Assembly (NCBI GenBank): GCA_018398585.1
Contig: JAGTTD010000011.1
Coordinates: forward strand, 13,817,346-13,881,345
Direction: 5' to 3'
DNA from: Simmondsia chinensis
Taxonomy: Eukaryota > Streptophyta > Magnoliopsida > Caryophyllales > Simmondsiaceae
DNA length: 64,000 nt
This document shows, one piece after another, positions 32,400 through 45,795 of this stretch. Each line of letters opens with the position of its first letter. Position 1 is the first letter of the stretch. Both the position numbers and the translations under genes were made by a program. A model generated the notes under the pieces. It had not been told where the DNA came from, ran no database searches, and saw nothing but the letters and a program-made list of their open reading frames with translations.

Positions 32400-33837
32400 T
32401 TCATCGGTGGCCAAGACTAGGAGGTCTAGTGCTATGAAGCATGAGGAGCTAGAAGGCTTAGCCTTGGTTGGATCTCCACTCGAGTGTCCTCTACAGAAAA
32501 GTCCTATATCTTAAAGGGATGAACCAAGTCACAGCAATGGCAACAAAAGTAGTGGGATGATGACATGCTAGAAGATGAACATATTGGGCTTGATGGCCAT
32601 TCTCGCAAGAGTTTCATGACTGTGTTCAACCATCGTTTAGAGATTGTGGACCAAAGAGTCCAACAAACAATGAGGGAAGCTTTTAAGAAACAACATGCTG
32701 AAACAGAGCGTAGTCTAGCGGCTCAGCGTGAAAAACTCTGCCACCATGAGAGCCGTACTTAACAGCGTTGGAACCTCTATGAATGAAAGGCTTTATAGAG
32801 AAACTAATCGAGTCTCAGTAGAGATGAACTTAACCTTTTCTTCTACTACTACCCTTATCGCTAAGAACGTGGCTAGGCAGATGGTGGTTGAAGTTGAACC
32901 TATCTTGGTTGGATAGGCTGAGACTCATAAGGGCTTGGTCCAAGAACTTAGGGAGGATATCAGGTAGCTTAGGCCTGTATCTCTTCCATTAGTACCAACT
33001 GGATACCCTCACGAGGTGCCCTTGAGTTCGTAGTTGCTAGCTGCTTTGGTTAACTACACAGTCCCTTAGAGAATGGGGAACCCAACAATGGCTACCCAGG
33101 TGTTACGCACTTGGAATCCAGCCATAGAAGTGATAGTGTGGCCTTTGGGGCTGTTGGCCCTTCGAGTCAGAGTTTCTCTCTAACCACAAGGGACCTTAAT
33201 GCCAACGTGCCAGTGTTATCTGTCCTCAAGACAGGGGAGCACAATCGTTCTTACCCTCCTTAGGTAGTAGAGGTTGCTCCAAGGCCCACTCAAGGCCTTG
33301 AAGTAGGAGTACAAGGTCAGGTCCCTACTTTCGGAAGCAGACTTCTCATCCTAGACCTCTTCGTACTCATAATATTGGGGGGAGGGGGGGCAAATTAACA
33401 ATCCACTTCTTCAAGATCATGACTTGGGGATTGATCAAGTAAGGATGAACCAACAGCCTGCTAACACTGGTATGCTTCCAGGCATGCCATGTAACCCATG
33501 TCCTGCTGGGACATACTTCATGGCCAATCAAGTGCATAGCCAGTATGATCAAGGGGTCTACCCAGGGTTTAGGGGGCAACAACCGTTCCCACACCCTATT
33601 GTGAATTGTGCTTAGGGGTATCCTATAGATCCCCCTCGAGATCCTCACCCACTTGGAGGGCAATGACAGGCGCATAATCATGTGTCTGATCTACCCCTCC
33701 TGGACCAATTGGCCACCCTCATTGAGCAAATGTATGGGCCGGGTCTCCAAGGATTAATTGAGCAAATCTTACCCTGATTACATAGATAGGGATTACTCTT
33801 ATCTAATGGGTATAGAGGTTTGCACAAGAAACCCAAG
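32400..33837 (+). pseudogene. Tat/Ogre-like gag remnant, piece B
   Basis: Open at 32565-32762 (charged helix with FNHRLEIVDQRVQQTM) and 33424-33615 (Pro/Gln-rich). Near 33700 it reads LDQLATLIEQMYGPGLQG, a hallmark phrase of this gag group. Frames shift several times. The Copia-M LTR truncates it. Confidence 0.7.
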
Positions 33838-34809
33838 AATAGTTTAATTCTAGCTCCAAATGGGTCAAATCTTATTACCATCTATTGATAACATTTGATT
33901 ACCATTGAGTCAAGCTTAATTTCACAAAATAAGTTTTACAGCATTTTAGAAATAAATATATTTACTCGTTAATTTCCATATGATTGTTTACTCCCAATCA
34001 ACCCCTCTATTAAATGTCCATGAAAAAAATAATTTTAACTAATGTTATTATTTTTCTCAAATCTACCATCATGACTCACTTTCTTGAATAATTCATTAAT
34101 ATAGAAAATAATTTATATACTAATTCAAATGTCTAACATATGGAATGCTTTCGGCGAAGCCTCTCGAATCAAATCGTATGTTCACGAATCAACTAAGGGG
34201 ACATCCTTATATTATCGATTCCTTTAAAATATTTGTTCCCACTACATGTCATGCCATTACGAGCGTACGTAAGATTTTAGTTACGTATTGTGACCTAATC
34301 CTTTTAGCATATCAAGGCAACCAACATTTCGCACACGAGTTCAGGCTGTTTCCTGGATTTAAAGTTATTGCATAAATAGGATAAGAGTTGCTCATTTCTG
34401 ATAGTAGTCTACATACGAGCAAATCACGTGGTCCAATTTAGTGTAACAATCTAATTGAAATACACCAGCATAACATGTTGGATCATCATCCACATAGCCA
34501 AGACAAGTTCTCTAAATATTATATTATAGCCTTAGCAAACAAGGCGTCTGCACTTGTCCTTGACAATGAATTAATTATTAAATAAATTCTAATTTGTTAT
34601 TAGTTCATATGAGGAGTAATCTGATTATCCACAAAAATAAATATTCCAAATGCCATTTATGGACTACGTCCATCCCATGGTACGTTGCTTGAAAGAAATA
34701 ACAACACACGCTTAATAAAATCGTAAATATATAGTCGACAACAAATAAACTTTATTCAATAATAATATTATTTACATAAATTAGGTTTTTAGGGGCACCA
34801 ATCCTATCA
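33838..34809 (-). repeat. Copia-M 3' LTR, truncated at its far end
   Basis: Minus-strand start TGATAGGATTGGTGCCCC. It aligns with the inner part of 45796-47405 and of 37555-39451. The last 900 bp or so of the LTR are missing at the junction with gypsy piece B. Confidence 0.75.
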
Positions 34810-34810
34810 A

Positions 34811-34824
34811 TCTCCCACTTGTTC
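34811..34824 (-). other. Polypurine tract, Copia-M
   Basis: Minus-strand AACAAGTGGGAGAT precedes the 3' LTR, almost identical to that of Copia-A. Confidence 0.7.
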
Positions 34825-37554
34825 TAAACCTAATTTATCATACATCGCATGCTCATCCTATCCAAATGACACTCAAAAGACTTTTGAGTCAAAGTCTTTG
34901 TGAAAGGATGTGCCAAACTATTTATGGTATCAATCTTCAAAATTGCAATCTCCTCTCTCTCCACATAGTCTTAAATGAGGTGATACTTCCTTTCAATATA
35001 CTTGGACTGTTTGTGTTTCCTAGGTTCCTTAGAGTTAGCCATTGCACTAGAGTTGCCACAAAATATGGCAATAGGTGTAAGCCCCTCCCTAACAACCTAA
35101 AGATCCATCAAGAACTTCTTTAGCCAACAAGCCTCATTGGTAGCCTTAGAAGCCGTCACATATTGAGCTTCTATGATGGAGTCATCAGTGCAAGACTGCT
35201 TGACACTCCTCCATGTAGTGGCTCCACTTCCAAGGGTAAAAACATAATGTCGAACTTCTGGAATCACTACCTGATTGAAAAATCTGAGTCAGTATAGCTA
35301 ACTGGAATCAGCTTGTCACCATGAGAACTAATATATAATCTCCAGTCCTTCTCAAATACTTGAGAATATGTTTCACTGCTGCCCAGTGTAAAGGGCTTGG
35401 GTTTGACTGATATCTGCTTGCCATTCCCACAACAAAACAAATATCAAGTTCTGTGCATAACATGGCATACACAACGCTTCCCACAGCCAAAGCATATGAA
35501 ATATTCTTCATCCGCTCTTCCTCTTGAGGCGCCCTATGACATTGCTCTGAAGAAAGAGGCACTCCTTGCCTAAAAGACAACAAGCTTTTCTTAGAGTCCT
35601 CCATGTTACATTTAGGTAATATTTTGTCTATGTTGGTAGCCTGGGATAGACCTAACATCGTATTTTTACGATATCACAAAAGTTTAATCCTAATAATATA
35701 TCTGGATTCTCCAAAGTTTTCATATCAAACTAACTTAACAACTAAATCTTAACAGCTGATAAAACCCCTACATCATTGCAAATGAGTAGGATGTCATCCA
35801 CATATATGACTAAGAAAGTAACTAGTTTCTTAATATTGCGCTTGTACACGAATGTTTTGTTAACTAATTGCTCAAAAGGGATTTTAATTCTTCATTAAAT
35901 CTTCTATTCCATGAGCCAGATGGTTGTTTAAGTCTGTAATTGGACTTCTTAAGTTTGCATACCATATGCTCTTGACTTTTGTCAATGAAATCATCTGGTT
36001 GTGGCTTATAGATGTCTTCATCAAGTCATCCATTCAAAATGGCCATCTTGACATTGATTTGCCAAATCTCATAATCATAATGAGCGGTAATAGAAAAGAG
36101 TATCCTAATGGACTTTAACATGGCTACTAGGGAGAAGGTCTCGTCATAATCGACACCTACTTTTTGGGGTATAACTCTTAACAACTAGTCTTGGCTTGAA
36201 GTTCTCTATCTTCCCATCCACTTTTCTCTTCCTTTTGTAAGGGCTTAATTCCAGATGGTGTGTTTACAAATTTCCAGACTTAAATAGAATACAAGGATTC
36301 TATCTCTGCTCTCATTACTAAGACCCTTTGGTCAGCATCTTTTTCCTAGAGCATCTCAGCATAACTAAGAGGATTAGACACATCATCTTGTTCAGCTATT
36401 AAGGCTCTAGACATGTATCGGTCAGGTTGCCTGACAATCCTCCCACTACGCTGATGCTCATGTGTACTAGGGATTGTTTGAAGAGCAACTGCAGGTGTAT
36501 CTAATAAATCTACTTGATCTCGAGACCTATCAAACTATTGAGATGCAATGTCCGATTGCTTCATGTCCTCTAACACTATCTTACTTTTATTTTTGTAGTC
36601 TATTAGAAAAATCCTCCTCCAAATATTTAGAATTTGCACTAACAAACACCCTTGGGTCTATAGGACTTTGAAAAGACCACCTCTTGTACCCCTAAAGTAA
36701 CCTACAAACAGACACACTTCTGTCCTAGATTCCAATTTGTAAGGATTCTTTTTCAACACATGTGCAGGATCCCTAAATACAAAGATATCCTATGTAAGGC
36801 TTGTGCTTCATCCAGAATTCCAGAGGATTTTTAGGAATTGAATTCGAAGGAACCAAGTTAAGAAAATAAGTTACCGTTTCCAAGGAATAACCCCAAAAGG
36901 AGATTGGTAAAGTAGAATGGCTCATCATAAACCTTACAATCTCCAACAATGTCCTATTTCTTCTCTCTGCAGCACCATTCTACTTACCTAACTAATCCCA
37001 TTTGTAGTTAATAAATCTAAAAAATCTTCTACAAGGTATTCACCACCTCGATTCAAACAAAGTGCCTTGATAGGCTTACCTTACTCATTCTCGACTTCAA
37101 CCTTAAACTCTTTGAATTTTTCAAAAGAGTCAGACTTCCATCTCATCATGTAAACATACCCATACCCGGAGTAGTCATAGGTGAAAAGTGATGGAATACT
37201 AGTTACCCTCCTCTTGCCTGGGCATTCATTGCACACATACTTGTGTGAACCGGCACAAGCAAGTCACCAACTCTATTGCCTTTACTTCTAAAGAAATACT
37301 TAGTCATCTTTCTTTCTAAGTAGGATTCTCAAGCGAGTAAGGACTTCAAGACTAATGGCTCTATTTGCCCTTCTTTCACTAATTTTTAGATCCCGTTCGA
37401 ATTAATTTGACTAAGGCATTGTTTCCGTTTGAAGGCATTATCTATTTTACAACCTTTTGTTTTAAGAGGTAGGTTAAGCCTACTAGTGTTAGATTTGAAC
37501 ATACAATCATTGGAGTTTTGATCAGGCATTAACATGAATAAACGATCCGCTGAG
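34825..37554 (-). pseudogene. Copia-M integrase, RT and RNase H remnant
   Basis: Minus strand: pre-integrase near 37380 (KLVKEGQIEPL), integrase core to about 36700, RT about 36500-35650, then 35658-35308, open with NISYALAVGSVVYAMLCTEL and HWAAVKHILKYLRRTGDY of the RT end. RNase H follows at about 35300-35100. Scattered stops make it non-functional. Confidence 0.75.
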
Positions 37555-38068
37555 TTGACAATTTTAATTTCGTAAACTAAAATTTCCTAAAACAATTGAA
37601 TCAAGCACAACGGAATCATAATTTAAAATTAAAACTTTTAAATAATTAAACATTTACTACTGTAATTATACATGACAATGCATAGCATGATAGACATAAC
37701 ACGAAAAACAAATCAAATACGAATTCAAAGTATTAGTCAGGAATTCTCATACCTCGTTGTAGATTGCAAGTATAAAAGATGCACGAATGATACCTCCGAG
37801 ATCTTCTCTACAATTTCCCTCTGCACTGAAAGTGTGGGAATTGTGAAATCAAAAATTTTTAAAAAAGAACTATTTTGAAAGAGTTATATGTGATTAAATT
37901 TTGCCTCTTTACTTCTCTTATTGAAGTGCTAGGCAAAAGTCTAAATAATAATACTAAACCCTAAAAAGTCAGCTTCTATTTATATTCAAGGCATAAAATC
38001 TGACTTTTTAATTTTAAAAATAAAAATAAATTTCTTGATAAGTAAAAATACTAAAATACTTACCCCCC

Positions 38069-38099
<31 letters not shown>

Positions 38100-39451
38100 A
38101 AGCGAAAAACACTCAGCAGAAACTTGGTCACAGGGTGCCACCTTGTGATTGGTCTGCGTTATTTGACATAGATCAATCCGCTTGGGCTCCCCCAGCACTC
38201 GATACGTGTCACGCACTGGTTGGCGCAAGGGGGGATGTGTGGATCGCCCCCTCACCTCCAGTCAGCATGTAGCACGTGCTGCGCGCTGATTGGCCGAAAC
38301 ACGTAATTCTCCTTTTTTTATTTTAATTTTTTTCTAGTATAAATTTATCTCATGAATTTTGGGTTTAGTAAAATTAAAAATAATTTATTCAACTCTTGAA
38401 TAAATAATTCATCTGATGAGTTCCCTTGATTTCTTAAGGTGCATATTTTAGTGGCTTGCGCATGGACCTTAGGGACAATTTACTTCTAGATCCAAATGGG
38501 TCAAATTTAATATCATCTCATGATGATAAATAATTACCATTTAGCAAAACTTAATTCCACGTAATAAGCTTTACTGCACTCTGGAAATAAATATATTTAC
38601 TCGTGAAATTCCCTGTAATAGTTTACTCACAATTGACCCATTTATTAAACATTCATGAGAAAAATAATTTAAACTACTACTATTATTCTCTCTCACATCA
38701 CCCTTTCATTTCCCAACTCATCTTTCTCGAATAATTCACTAATATAGAAAAACACTTACGTATTAATTTAAATGTCAAACATATGAAATGCTCTAGCCAA
38801 AGTCTATGGAATAAAATTGAATACTTGCAAATCAACTAATAGGACGTCTTATGTCGTAGATTTCTAGTAAAATATCTGTTCTAGGTACACTTCATGCAGT
38901 TACCCAATGAACTTAAGATTTCTTGCAACCTAATCCTTTTAGCACACAAAAGTGACTAGCAATCCGTGCACAAGTTCAGACTATTTCTTTGATTTATAGT
39001 CATGTATAAACATAATAAAGATGAGTTGCTTTCTTCCAATAGTAGAGCAAATATGAGGAAGTCTGGTGGTCCTATTCAGTGTAACAATTGCATTGTAATA
39101 CTCCAACATAACATCCTAGATCACCATGCACTTAACTAAGACAAGTTATCTAAATGTTACACTATAGTCTTAGTAGATAAGTAGCCCAAACTTATCACTA
39201 ATTACGAATTAATTATTAAATAATGTTTTAATATGTTATTAGTCTATCTGTGGCATAATCTCATCCTCCACTAAATTAGTTATTCTAAATGTCATTTAAG
39301 GATTTCGTCCATCTCTTGGTACAATCCTTCAATGAAGATAACATCACATGCATATTAATAAACTCCTAAATAGAAAAATGACAATAAAAAACTTTTATTC
39401 AATAATAAAATTATTCAAAGAATAGGGTTTTCCAGGACACCAATCTTAACA
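37555..39451 (-). repeat. LTR of the Copia-M family inside Copia-M (solo LTR)
   Basis: Minus-strand start TGTTAAGATTGG, length about 1.9 kb. No primer site or PPT next to it, and Copia-M coding sequence lies on both sides, so it looks like a solo LTR. The left edge lacks the usual CCCAACA form and no clear target duplication is seen. It holds a C27 run (38063-38089). Confidence 0.6.
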
Positions 39452-39796
39452 CCACCGACATTTGTATCTTTGATAATAGACATAATATTATGTTTAATGA
39501 TTTTATGATTCAAGTATCATTGGATAGACTAAAAGAATGACTGCAATAAAGCACGGGCTAATATGAGCTAACCAGAAGAAGCAAAGCTTCCTTTACAATT
39601 AGTGTCTTCACTCCAAAGATTGATAAAAACTGACTGCCTCATTTTGGATACCTTCTTTATCTTCCAAACATGTGCCATCAGTCCCAAAAACAACTGAATG
39701 TCCCTCATCAACCAAACGAGAAACAAAAATCAAATTTCTGCTCAAAGCAGGTACATAAAGACAGTTCTTCAAAACCAAAACTCTACTACTAAAACC

Positions 39797-39997
39797 TCAG
39801 CTAAAAACTCCCACTCCTAAGATTGAAACACCCCTTCTGTTTCCTACAGTTAGGTACAACTCTCCATCATGCACTCTCTTAGTCAGCCTGAGTCCCTGCA
39901 ACATATTGCAAACTTGGTCAGTTGAACCTGAGTCCACACACCGGGTACTTGGTGGACTCTCAACTACACACGACTCAATCAAATATGATATAATCAT
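39797..39997 (-). pseudogene. Copia-M protease fragment
   Basis: Minus-strand CVDSGSTDQVCNMLQGLRL holds the copia protease active site DSG. Related sequence at 39796-39560 is broken by stops. Confidence 0.7.
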
Positions 39998-40049
39998 ACC
40001 TTGTCCACATGGTTATCATGTCTTAGCAGGAAAAGTAGCTAGTTAATTA

Positions 40050-40780
40050 GTGCAATACTTCTTCTAGTGACCATCCTTCCCTGCAAAAGAAACACTTTTC
40101 TTTTGAAGGCTTTTTCTCTTCATTGGCTTAGCTACTACATTAGTAGCTTTTCCCTTCTTTTTCCTTCCAAAATTTCCTTTTGAAGGCTTTTTGTTCCCCA
40201 TCCAAGTTACACGGGTCAAGTTAACAGTCCTTCGAGCCCTCATTACCCCTTTAGCTATTTGTAGTTCCTTCAACAATTGAGGTAATGAACAATCCTTATT
40301 ATTCATTGTATAATTCAGCCTAAATTGAGTGAAGGACTTTGCTAAGGAACTGAGAATCATGTCCTGCTGTGATTGACTATCAATCTTAGCTCCAAGGAAC
40401 TCCGGTTTATTTAAACAAGCCATCATTTTTAAAACATGTTCTCAAACCGCTGTTCCTTCATACATTCTCGTTAAAAGTAGCTCTTTCACAAGTTTTTATG
40501 GGGCTGCTCTACCTTGACCATCGAACATCTTCTTAAGATGTTACATCATTTCAGCCATTGTCTTTAATTAAAATATCTGATACTTGAGAATGTTTGACAT
40601 AGAATCCAAGGTATAACATCATTGGGTTTAGTCTTGCATTCAAAACACTCCTACACCGCAGTGGTCGCGTTGTTAACAACTACAGGAGGACACGATTCAG
40701 GTAAAACAAATTTATATCCCTCATGAATTAGCACAATATGCAAGTTCGTTTTCCAGTTAGGGTAATTTGTCCACTAAGGG
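40050..40780 (-). pseudogene. Copia-M gag C-terminal part
   Basis: Open at 40426-40064 on the minus strand: MMACLNKPEFLGAK, LAKSFTQFRLNYTMNN and a Lys-rich tail leading to the knuckle, the usual order of copia gag. The region up to 40780 continues the gag N-terminal direction with shifts. Copia-A and Copia-2 lack this part. Confidence 0.7.
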
Positions 40781-41490
40781 CATTGTCTTTAAATATAGAA
40801 TGCATTGCACAAGTTGTCATCATAATTACACTGTAAAATTTACGATAAACTATTATGAGTCATGCATCAAACTATGATATTTTTCTTTCAAATTAAGCAA
40901 TTATAAATTAGGTATCCACTAAACCAAAACACAATGAATGTAGTGATGATCCAAACTAACCACTCATTAATCCTCGTAGATGGGGACATAAAGAGCTTAG
41001 TTAAGTTGAGAACTATTCTCTATTATTATATTTTCTTGTAAACTCTTACTAAATATCAATAGCTTACAATTCTTTCCTTAGTCTCTAAAACAAAACAACA
41101 TAGCTCATTGGGGTGGCTAATTCATCATTCTAGTCAAGTGCAAACCATTACCTAAATTTTCATAAAAGTCCACGAAATACTCCACTAGCATGGTCGCATC
41201 CATTTTCTTGCACTTCAATTCATCCTTTTGGAAGTCCAACCTTATATTGTGCAAATTGACATCCTCCTCATGGAGTAATGCCAACCTATTATACTACTAG
41301 ATCAGTAATGGAGACTATGAGTATTCAACCCTTGAATCTCGCTCCCACTTTATTTTTAAAAATAGTGGACTTTTTGTTATTTACGATTATCTCATAACCA
41401 ATACTATAGTTAGAATAATTAAATTAGAACCCTAATCATATTAGGACCATTTAAATTATTCACCATTTTTGAACATGTTATAAATCTTTC
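40781..41490 (-). other. Copia-M leader, inner part
   Basis: Non-coding. Aligns in reverse with about 3100-3560 and 49760-50210. A partial leader hairpin (TTAT-GAG-ATAA core, minus strand) lies at 41384-41400. Confidence 0.6.
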
Positions 41491-41666
41491 TGAAAATTTA
41501 GGATTGGACACACCAAATGAGGTGGCCCCCTCTTGTATTTATAATGAACTCATAATTACAATATATGGAAACATATACATATTAATCCTATACAATATAT
41601 TCTAGCCATAATATAATATATTGTAACATAATCCTATACAATATATTCTAACCATATATTCTAACA
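41491..41666 (-). repeat. Copia-N 3' LTR
   Basis: Preceded on the minus strand by the purine run TTGAGGGGGAA. Confidence 0.88.
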
Positions 41667-41689
41667 TTCCCCCTCAATCGAGGCAGGAG

Positions 41690-44600
41690 GTGACCGAATG
41701 CAAAGATTGTGTTTGAAAAATAAAAATAACTATCTAGGAAGGCTCTTAGTAAAAATAACAGCAAGCTGTTGTGAAGAGGGCACATGAAGGATAGGAGCAA
41801 GACCCATGTGAACTCTTTCACGCACAAAATGAATGTTAATCTTGATGTGTTTAGTACGAACATGCTGAATGGGATTAGTGGAGAGATAGGTTGCTGAAAC
41901 ATTGTCACAGTAGACCAAGGTTGCTTTAGGAATAGTGATGCCAAGCTCAAAAAGGAGAGACCGCAGCCAACAAGACTCCGAAATGACATTGGCAATGACA
42001 CGATATTCTGCTTTAGCACTGGAGCGAGAGATGGTGGGCTGTCATTTGGAGGACCAGGAAATAAGGTTACCACCAAAAAGCACACAAAAGCTGGAGGTGG
42101 AACGACAAGTGCCAGGACAACCGGCCTAATCAGCATCAGAATAGGCCATAAGCTGATCAAGGGCACTAGGAGAGATAGCAAGGCCATGGTTCATAGTACC
42201 TCGAACATAGCGAAGAATATGTTTGACAGCAACCCAATGAGGAAGACAAGGAGCATGCATAAACAGACACACTTGTTGCACTGCATAAGAGATATCAGGA
42301 TGAGAAAAGGTTAGATACTGTAATGCACCGACACCGACCGATACAAGGTGACATCGCTCATAAGCTCCCCATCAGAAGCAGAGAGCTTGGATTTGGAATC
42401 TTTGGGAGTAGCTAAGGGTTTGCAGGCTAACAGGTCAGTCTTCTCGAGCAAATCATGAACATACTTGGACTGAGATAAGAATAAACCATCAGGAAGGTGA
42501 GAAACAGAGATTCCAAGAAGGTTGTTGAGACGTCTCAAATATGTCATATCAAATTCACACTGAAGCGAGTGCAGTAAAGTCTGAAGGAAGGCAGTAGAGG
42601 AAGCAGTAAGAACAATATCATCCAATGTCGTAGAGTGAACATGGAAGAATCAGACTTGCAACTGTGAAAACCGAGGCGATGAAGAAAGGACACAAAATGA
42701 TTATATCATGCACGGGGTGCTTGCTTCAGTCCGTACAATGATTTATTAAGCTTGCAAACGTAATCTGGAAAATCAGAATTTACAATACCTGGTGGCTGCT
42801 TCATATACACTTCTTCATTCAATGTGCCATTTAAAAAAGGCATTTTTAACATCAAGCTGATGAATGGGCCATTTTCGTGATGTGACGATGGTTAAGACAG
42901 TACGAACAGTGGCTGGTTTGATAACAAGACTAAAAGTCTCATCATAATCAATACCATACCGTTGCGTATAACCCTAAGCAACTAAGCGCGCCTTATAGCG
43001 CTCAATTTGACCTGTAGAAGTCTGTTTGACACGAAAAACCCATTTGGAGCCAACAACATTAGCAGTACTTGGTTTTGGAACAAGTGTCCTAGTGTGGTTA
43101 CGTTGAAGTGCATTATATTCATCAAGCATTGCATTTTTCCAATTATCATCATTAAGTGCTTGCTTATAGGAATAAGGAATATCAGTTATAGCAGAAAGAG
43201 CAACCATTGAGGGTTTGAGAAGAGGCTTAGTAATACCAGCCTTAGAACGAGTAACCATTGGATGAACTGACCGAGAAGAGGCAGGTGGCTCGGGAGGTTG
43301 TGATAATGGTAGCGGCAGTGGTTGTGGTGGAGGCATGGGCCACGTTAAGTGAGTATCAGAGGAAGGCAATGGAGGAGGCGAGGGAGCCGCAGGAGTGGAG
43401 GGTGTGGGAGGTGGAACCGAAAGGGGCAATAGGCCACAGAAAGGCGACTCATCAAGTGGTGGTTTGAACACCTGCTGAAGACGATGCATAGTGTGCTGCG
43501 AAGTGGCCCCCAACCGGGCTAGAGGAAAATCTGTTTCATTAAAAACAACATGTCTCGAGATAACAATTTTGTTAGTAATGAGATTTAATCAATTGTAGCC
43601 CTTATGGTTCGGCGGGTACCCCAAAAAGACACATAATGATGACCGTGGTGCTAGTTTATGCGGCGCAGTAGCACTTAAGTTGGGATAACAGGCACAACCA
43701 AAAACCCTGAGATGATCATAGGAGGCCTTTTTCTTGTAAAGATGTTGAAATTGTATTTTCTTCTTGATAGAGGTAGAGGGAAAAAGATTTATTATATATG
43801 TAGTGGCAAGAACAACCTCCACCCAATACTCTAAAGGAATACAAGCTTGAAACAACAAAGTAAGCATCATATTTCCAATAGTTTTATGCATTCGTTCAGG
43901 TTTCCCATTTTGTTGGGACATATGTGGACATGAAATTCGACCAAGAATGCCTCGCTCAACAAACAACTTATTAAAATCCCGGTTAATGTATTCGGTGCCA
44001 TTATCACACTGAAATTGTTTGACCTCCATCCCAAATTGGTTAAGCACAAGATTTAAACAAATAAATCAAACACCTCAGATTTAGCACGCATCGGGTAAAT
44101 CCACAAAAAAATGAGAATAGTCATCCAAAAATAGCAAATAATACTTATAACCACTGAAGCTAATAATAGGTGATGTCCATACATCAGAATGAACGATATC
44201 AAAAGGACGAGACGTAAAGGAAACAGAATTTTGAAAAGGTAAATGATTGTGCTTGCCTAATTGACAAGCATGACAAAGACTGGACTCTGAAGTAGAACTT
44301 GAACAGGAAATAAATTTGTGTTTGACTAATGAGGATAAGACCGACTGCCTAGGATGACCAAGTCGGCAATGCTAGAGAGACTGTGTAATATGAGAAGCAA
44401 TGAATGAAACATGCGTAGAGGATGGCTTAGGAACGGAGAAAAGAGGCCCCGAGCTAGCACAACGAATTATGTGGAGCATTGTTTTGGCATTTTTAATGGA
44501 AAAACCACCCTAGTTAAATTCTAAAAGGCAACAATTATCTTTACAAAATTGGCGAACATATATTAAATTGGTGGAAAGACCAGGAACATAAATGACATTA

Positions 44601-44990
44601 TGCAAATTGAAACGACCAACAGGTGTACTAAGAAAACTAGATCCAACCCAGCAATCGATAAAGAGGCACCATTGCCAACCAAAATTTTATCACACCCATG
44701 ATAAGGACTAAGTGATGAAAGCAAACTAGGGTTATTAGTCATATGGGATGATGCACCACTGTCCATTATCCAGGGAAAATCAATCATAGGATTAGAATGA
44801 GCAGTAAATGATTAAAAAATATGGTGAGGAGATGCAAACCCTGAATAAATATTAGAACCAACAGCATAAGTATTATTTGCAGGATAAAAGTGTGGAATAG
44901 ATGACATATTCTCACCATATACAGGAGCACCAAAGAAAAGTAGCCCAGGTTGTGAAACAAAATCAATCATCGGAGCAAGCACAATCAACA
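41690..44990 (-). pseudogene. Copia-N pol: protease, integrase, RT, RNase H
   Basis: Minus strand: protease WIMDSGASSHMTNN (about 44770), CHACQLGKHNHLPF of the pre-integrase region (about 44275), integrase core with CDNGTEYI and SQQNGKPERMHKTIGNM (44047-43589), Pro-rich linker and RT start GSKWVFRVKQ (43513-42974), RT middle (42625-42311; the YVDD site reads TLDD), and RNase H end with QLAVIFTKSLPR (41918-41730). Stops and shifts separate these. Gag proper is missing between primer site and protease. Confidence 0.85.
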
Positions 44991-45060
44991 GCCAAAACCA
45001 ACTTTTTTTTTTTTGGAATAGTGGTTGACGATGTTACTCCTGATCTCTTGGTCATGAAGG

Positions 45061-45071
45061 CTCTGATACCA
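45061..45071 (-). other. Primer binding site, Copia-N
   Basis: Minus-strand TGGTATCAGAG right after the LTR end TTTTCA. Confidence 0.85.
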
Positions 45072-45265
45072 TGAAAATTTAGGATTGGACACACCAAATG
45101 AGGTGGCCCCCTCTTGTATTTATAATGAACTCATAATTACAATATATGAAAACATATACATATTAATCCTGCACAATATATTCTAGCCATAATATAATAT
45201 ATTATAACATAATCCTATACAATATATTCTAACCATATATTCAATTATTACCATATATTCTTACA
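45072..45265 (-). repeat. Copia-N 5' LTR
   Basis: Matches 41491-41666 apart from a few changes and an 18-bp local duplication near 45240. Confidence 0.85.
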
Positions 45266-45777
45266 CTTCCTTTAATAACCTCAACATTTGTCTTTGAAAG
45301 ACTTAAATTGTTTTCTAAACACTTATAGAAGATAGATTATCAAATAATCTCTTTTAGAATTTCATTTCACATAAATTTTTTTATAGTTTGATGTCAACAG
45401 ATGTCTTACTGACATCAGTAGACATCTAAATTTTTTTTTATTTAAAAAAAACATTTTGTAATATATTGATTATAATGATATTTGATCAATTCAATTACCT
45501 AATCACTTTAAATAATCTTTAGAGTTATGTAACTAAGAGTGAAAATCTAATTTTCATAATTAAATCTAGTCTTTTTCAATCGTTGATGAATACATTTAAT
45601 TAATCGAAATTTCAAACAATTTCAAATATTCAATCAACCATATAACAAATTTATATGAACATGTTCAACAATGAATGAGATTTTTCTTTTAACATGATTT
45701 GATCACTAACTCTTATTCTAATACAGTTTCTCAATTACACCTATTGATATCCTGATGCATATCATGAATAATCCGAG
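45266..45777 (-). other. Copia-M leader, outer part
   Basis: Non-coding. A perfect leader hairpin (AGATTAT-nnn-ATAATCT) is at 45334-45350, loop TTG on the minus strand. Confidence 0.6.
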
Positions 45778-45795
45778 ACCGACTCTGTTACCAAT
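45778..45795 (-). other. Primer binding site, Copia-M
   Basis: Minus-strand ATTGGTAACAGAGTCGG follows the LTR end CTCCCAACA; one base differs from the usual TTGGTATCAGAG. Confidence 0.75.

Larger units (their letters stand above)
30928..33837 (+). mobile_element. Tat/Ogre-like gypsy piece B: 5' LTR and gag
   Basis: LTR 30928-32315 (TTAAATTCGAGG to ACGCA, first G lost), primer-like site TTTGGTGACCAAAATG (32317-32332), and broken gag up to 33837, where the Copia-M LTR begins. Protease and pol are absent. Confidence 0.7.
41491..45265 (-). mobile_element. Copia-N: complete small Ty1/copia element without gag
   Basis: LTRs 41491-41666 (176 bp) and 45072-45265 (194 bp; extra 18 bp near its outer end). 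Minus-strand ends are TGTTAGAATA or TGTAAGAATA and AATTTTCA. Flanks are CTTTC (41486-41490) and CTTCC (45266-45270), a 5-bp duplication with one change. The primer site is TGGTATCAGAG. The coding part begins with the tail of gag and the protease. Confidence 0.88.

Noticed and set aside
43258..43467. Plus-strand frame within Copia-N
   Set aside because: It is the antisense shadow of the Pro-rich linker of Copia-N pol.
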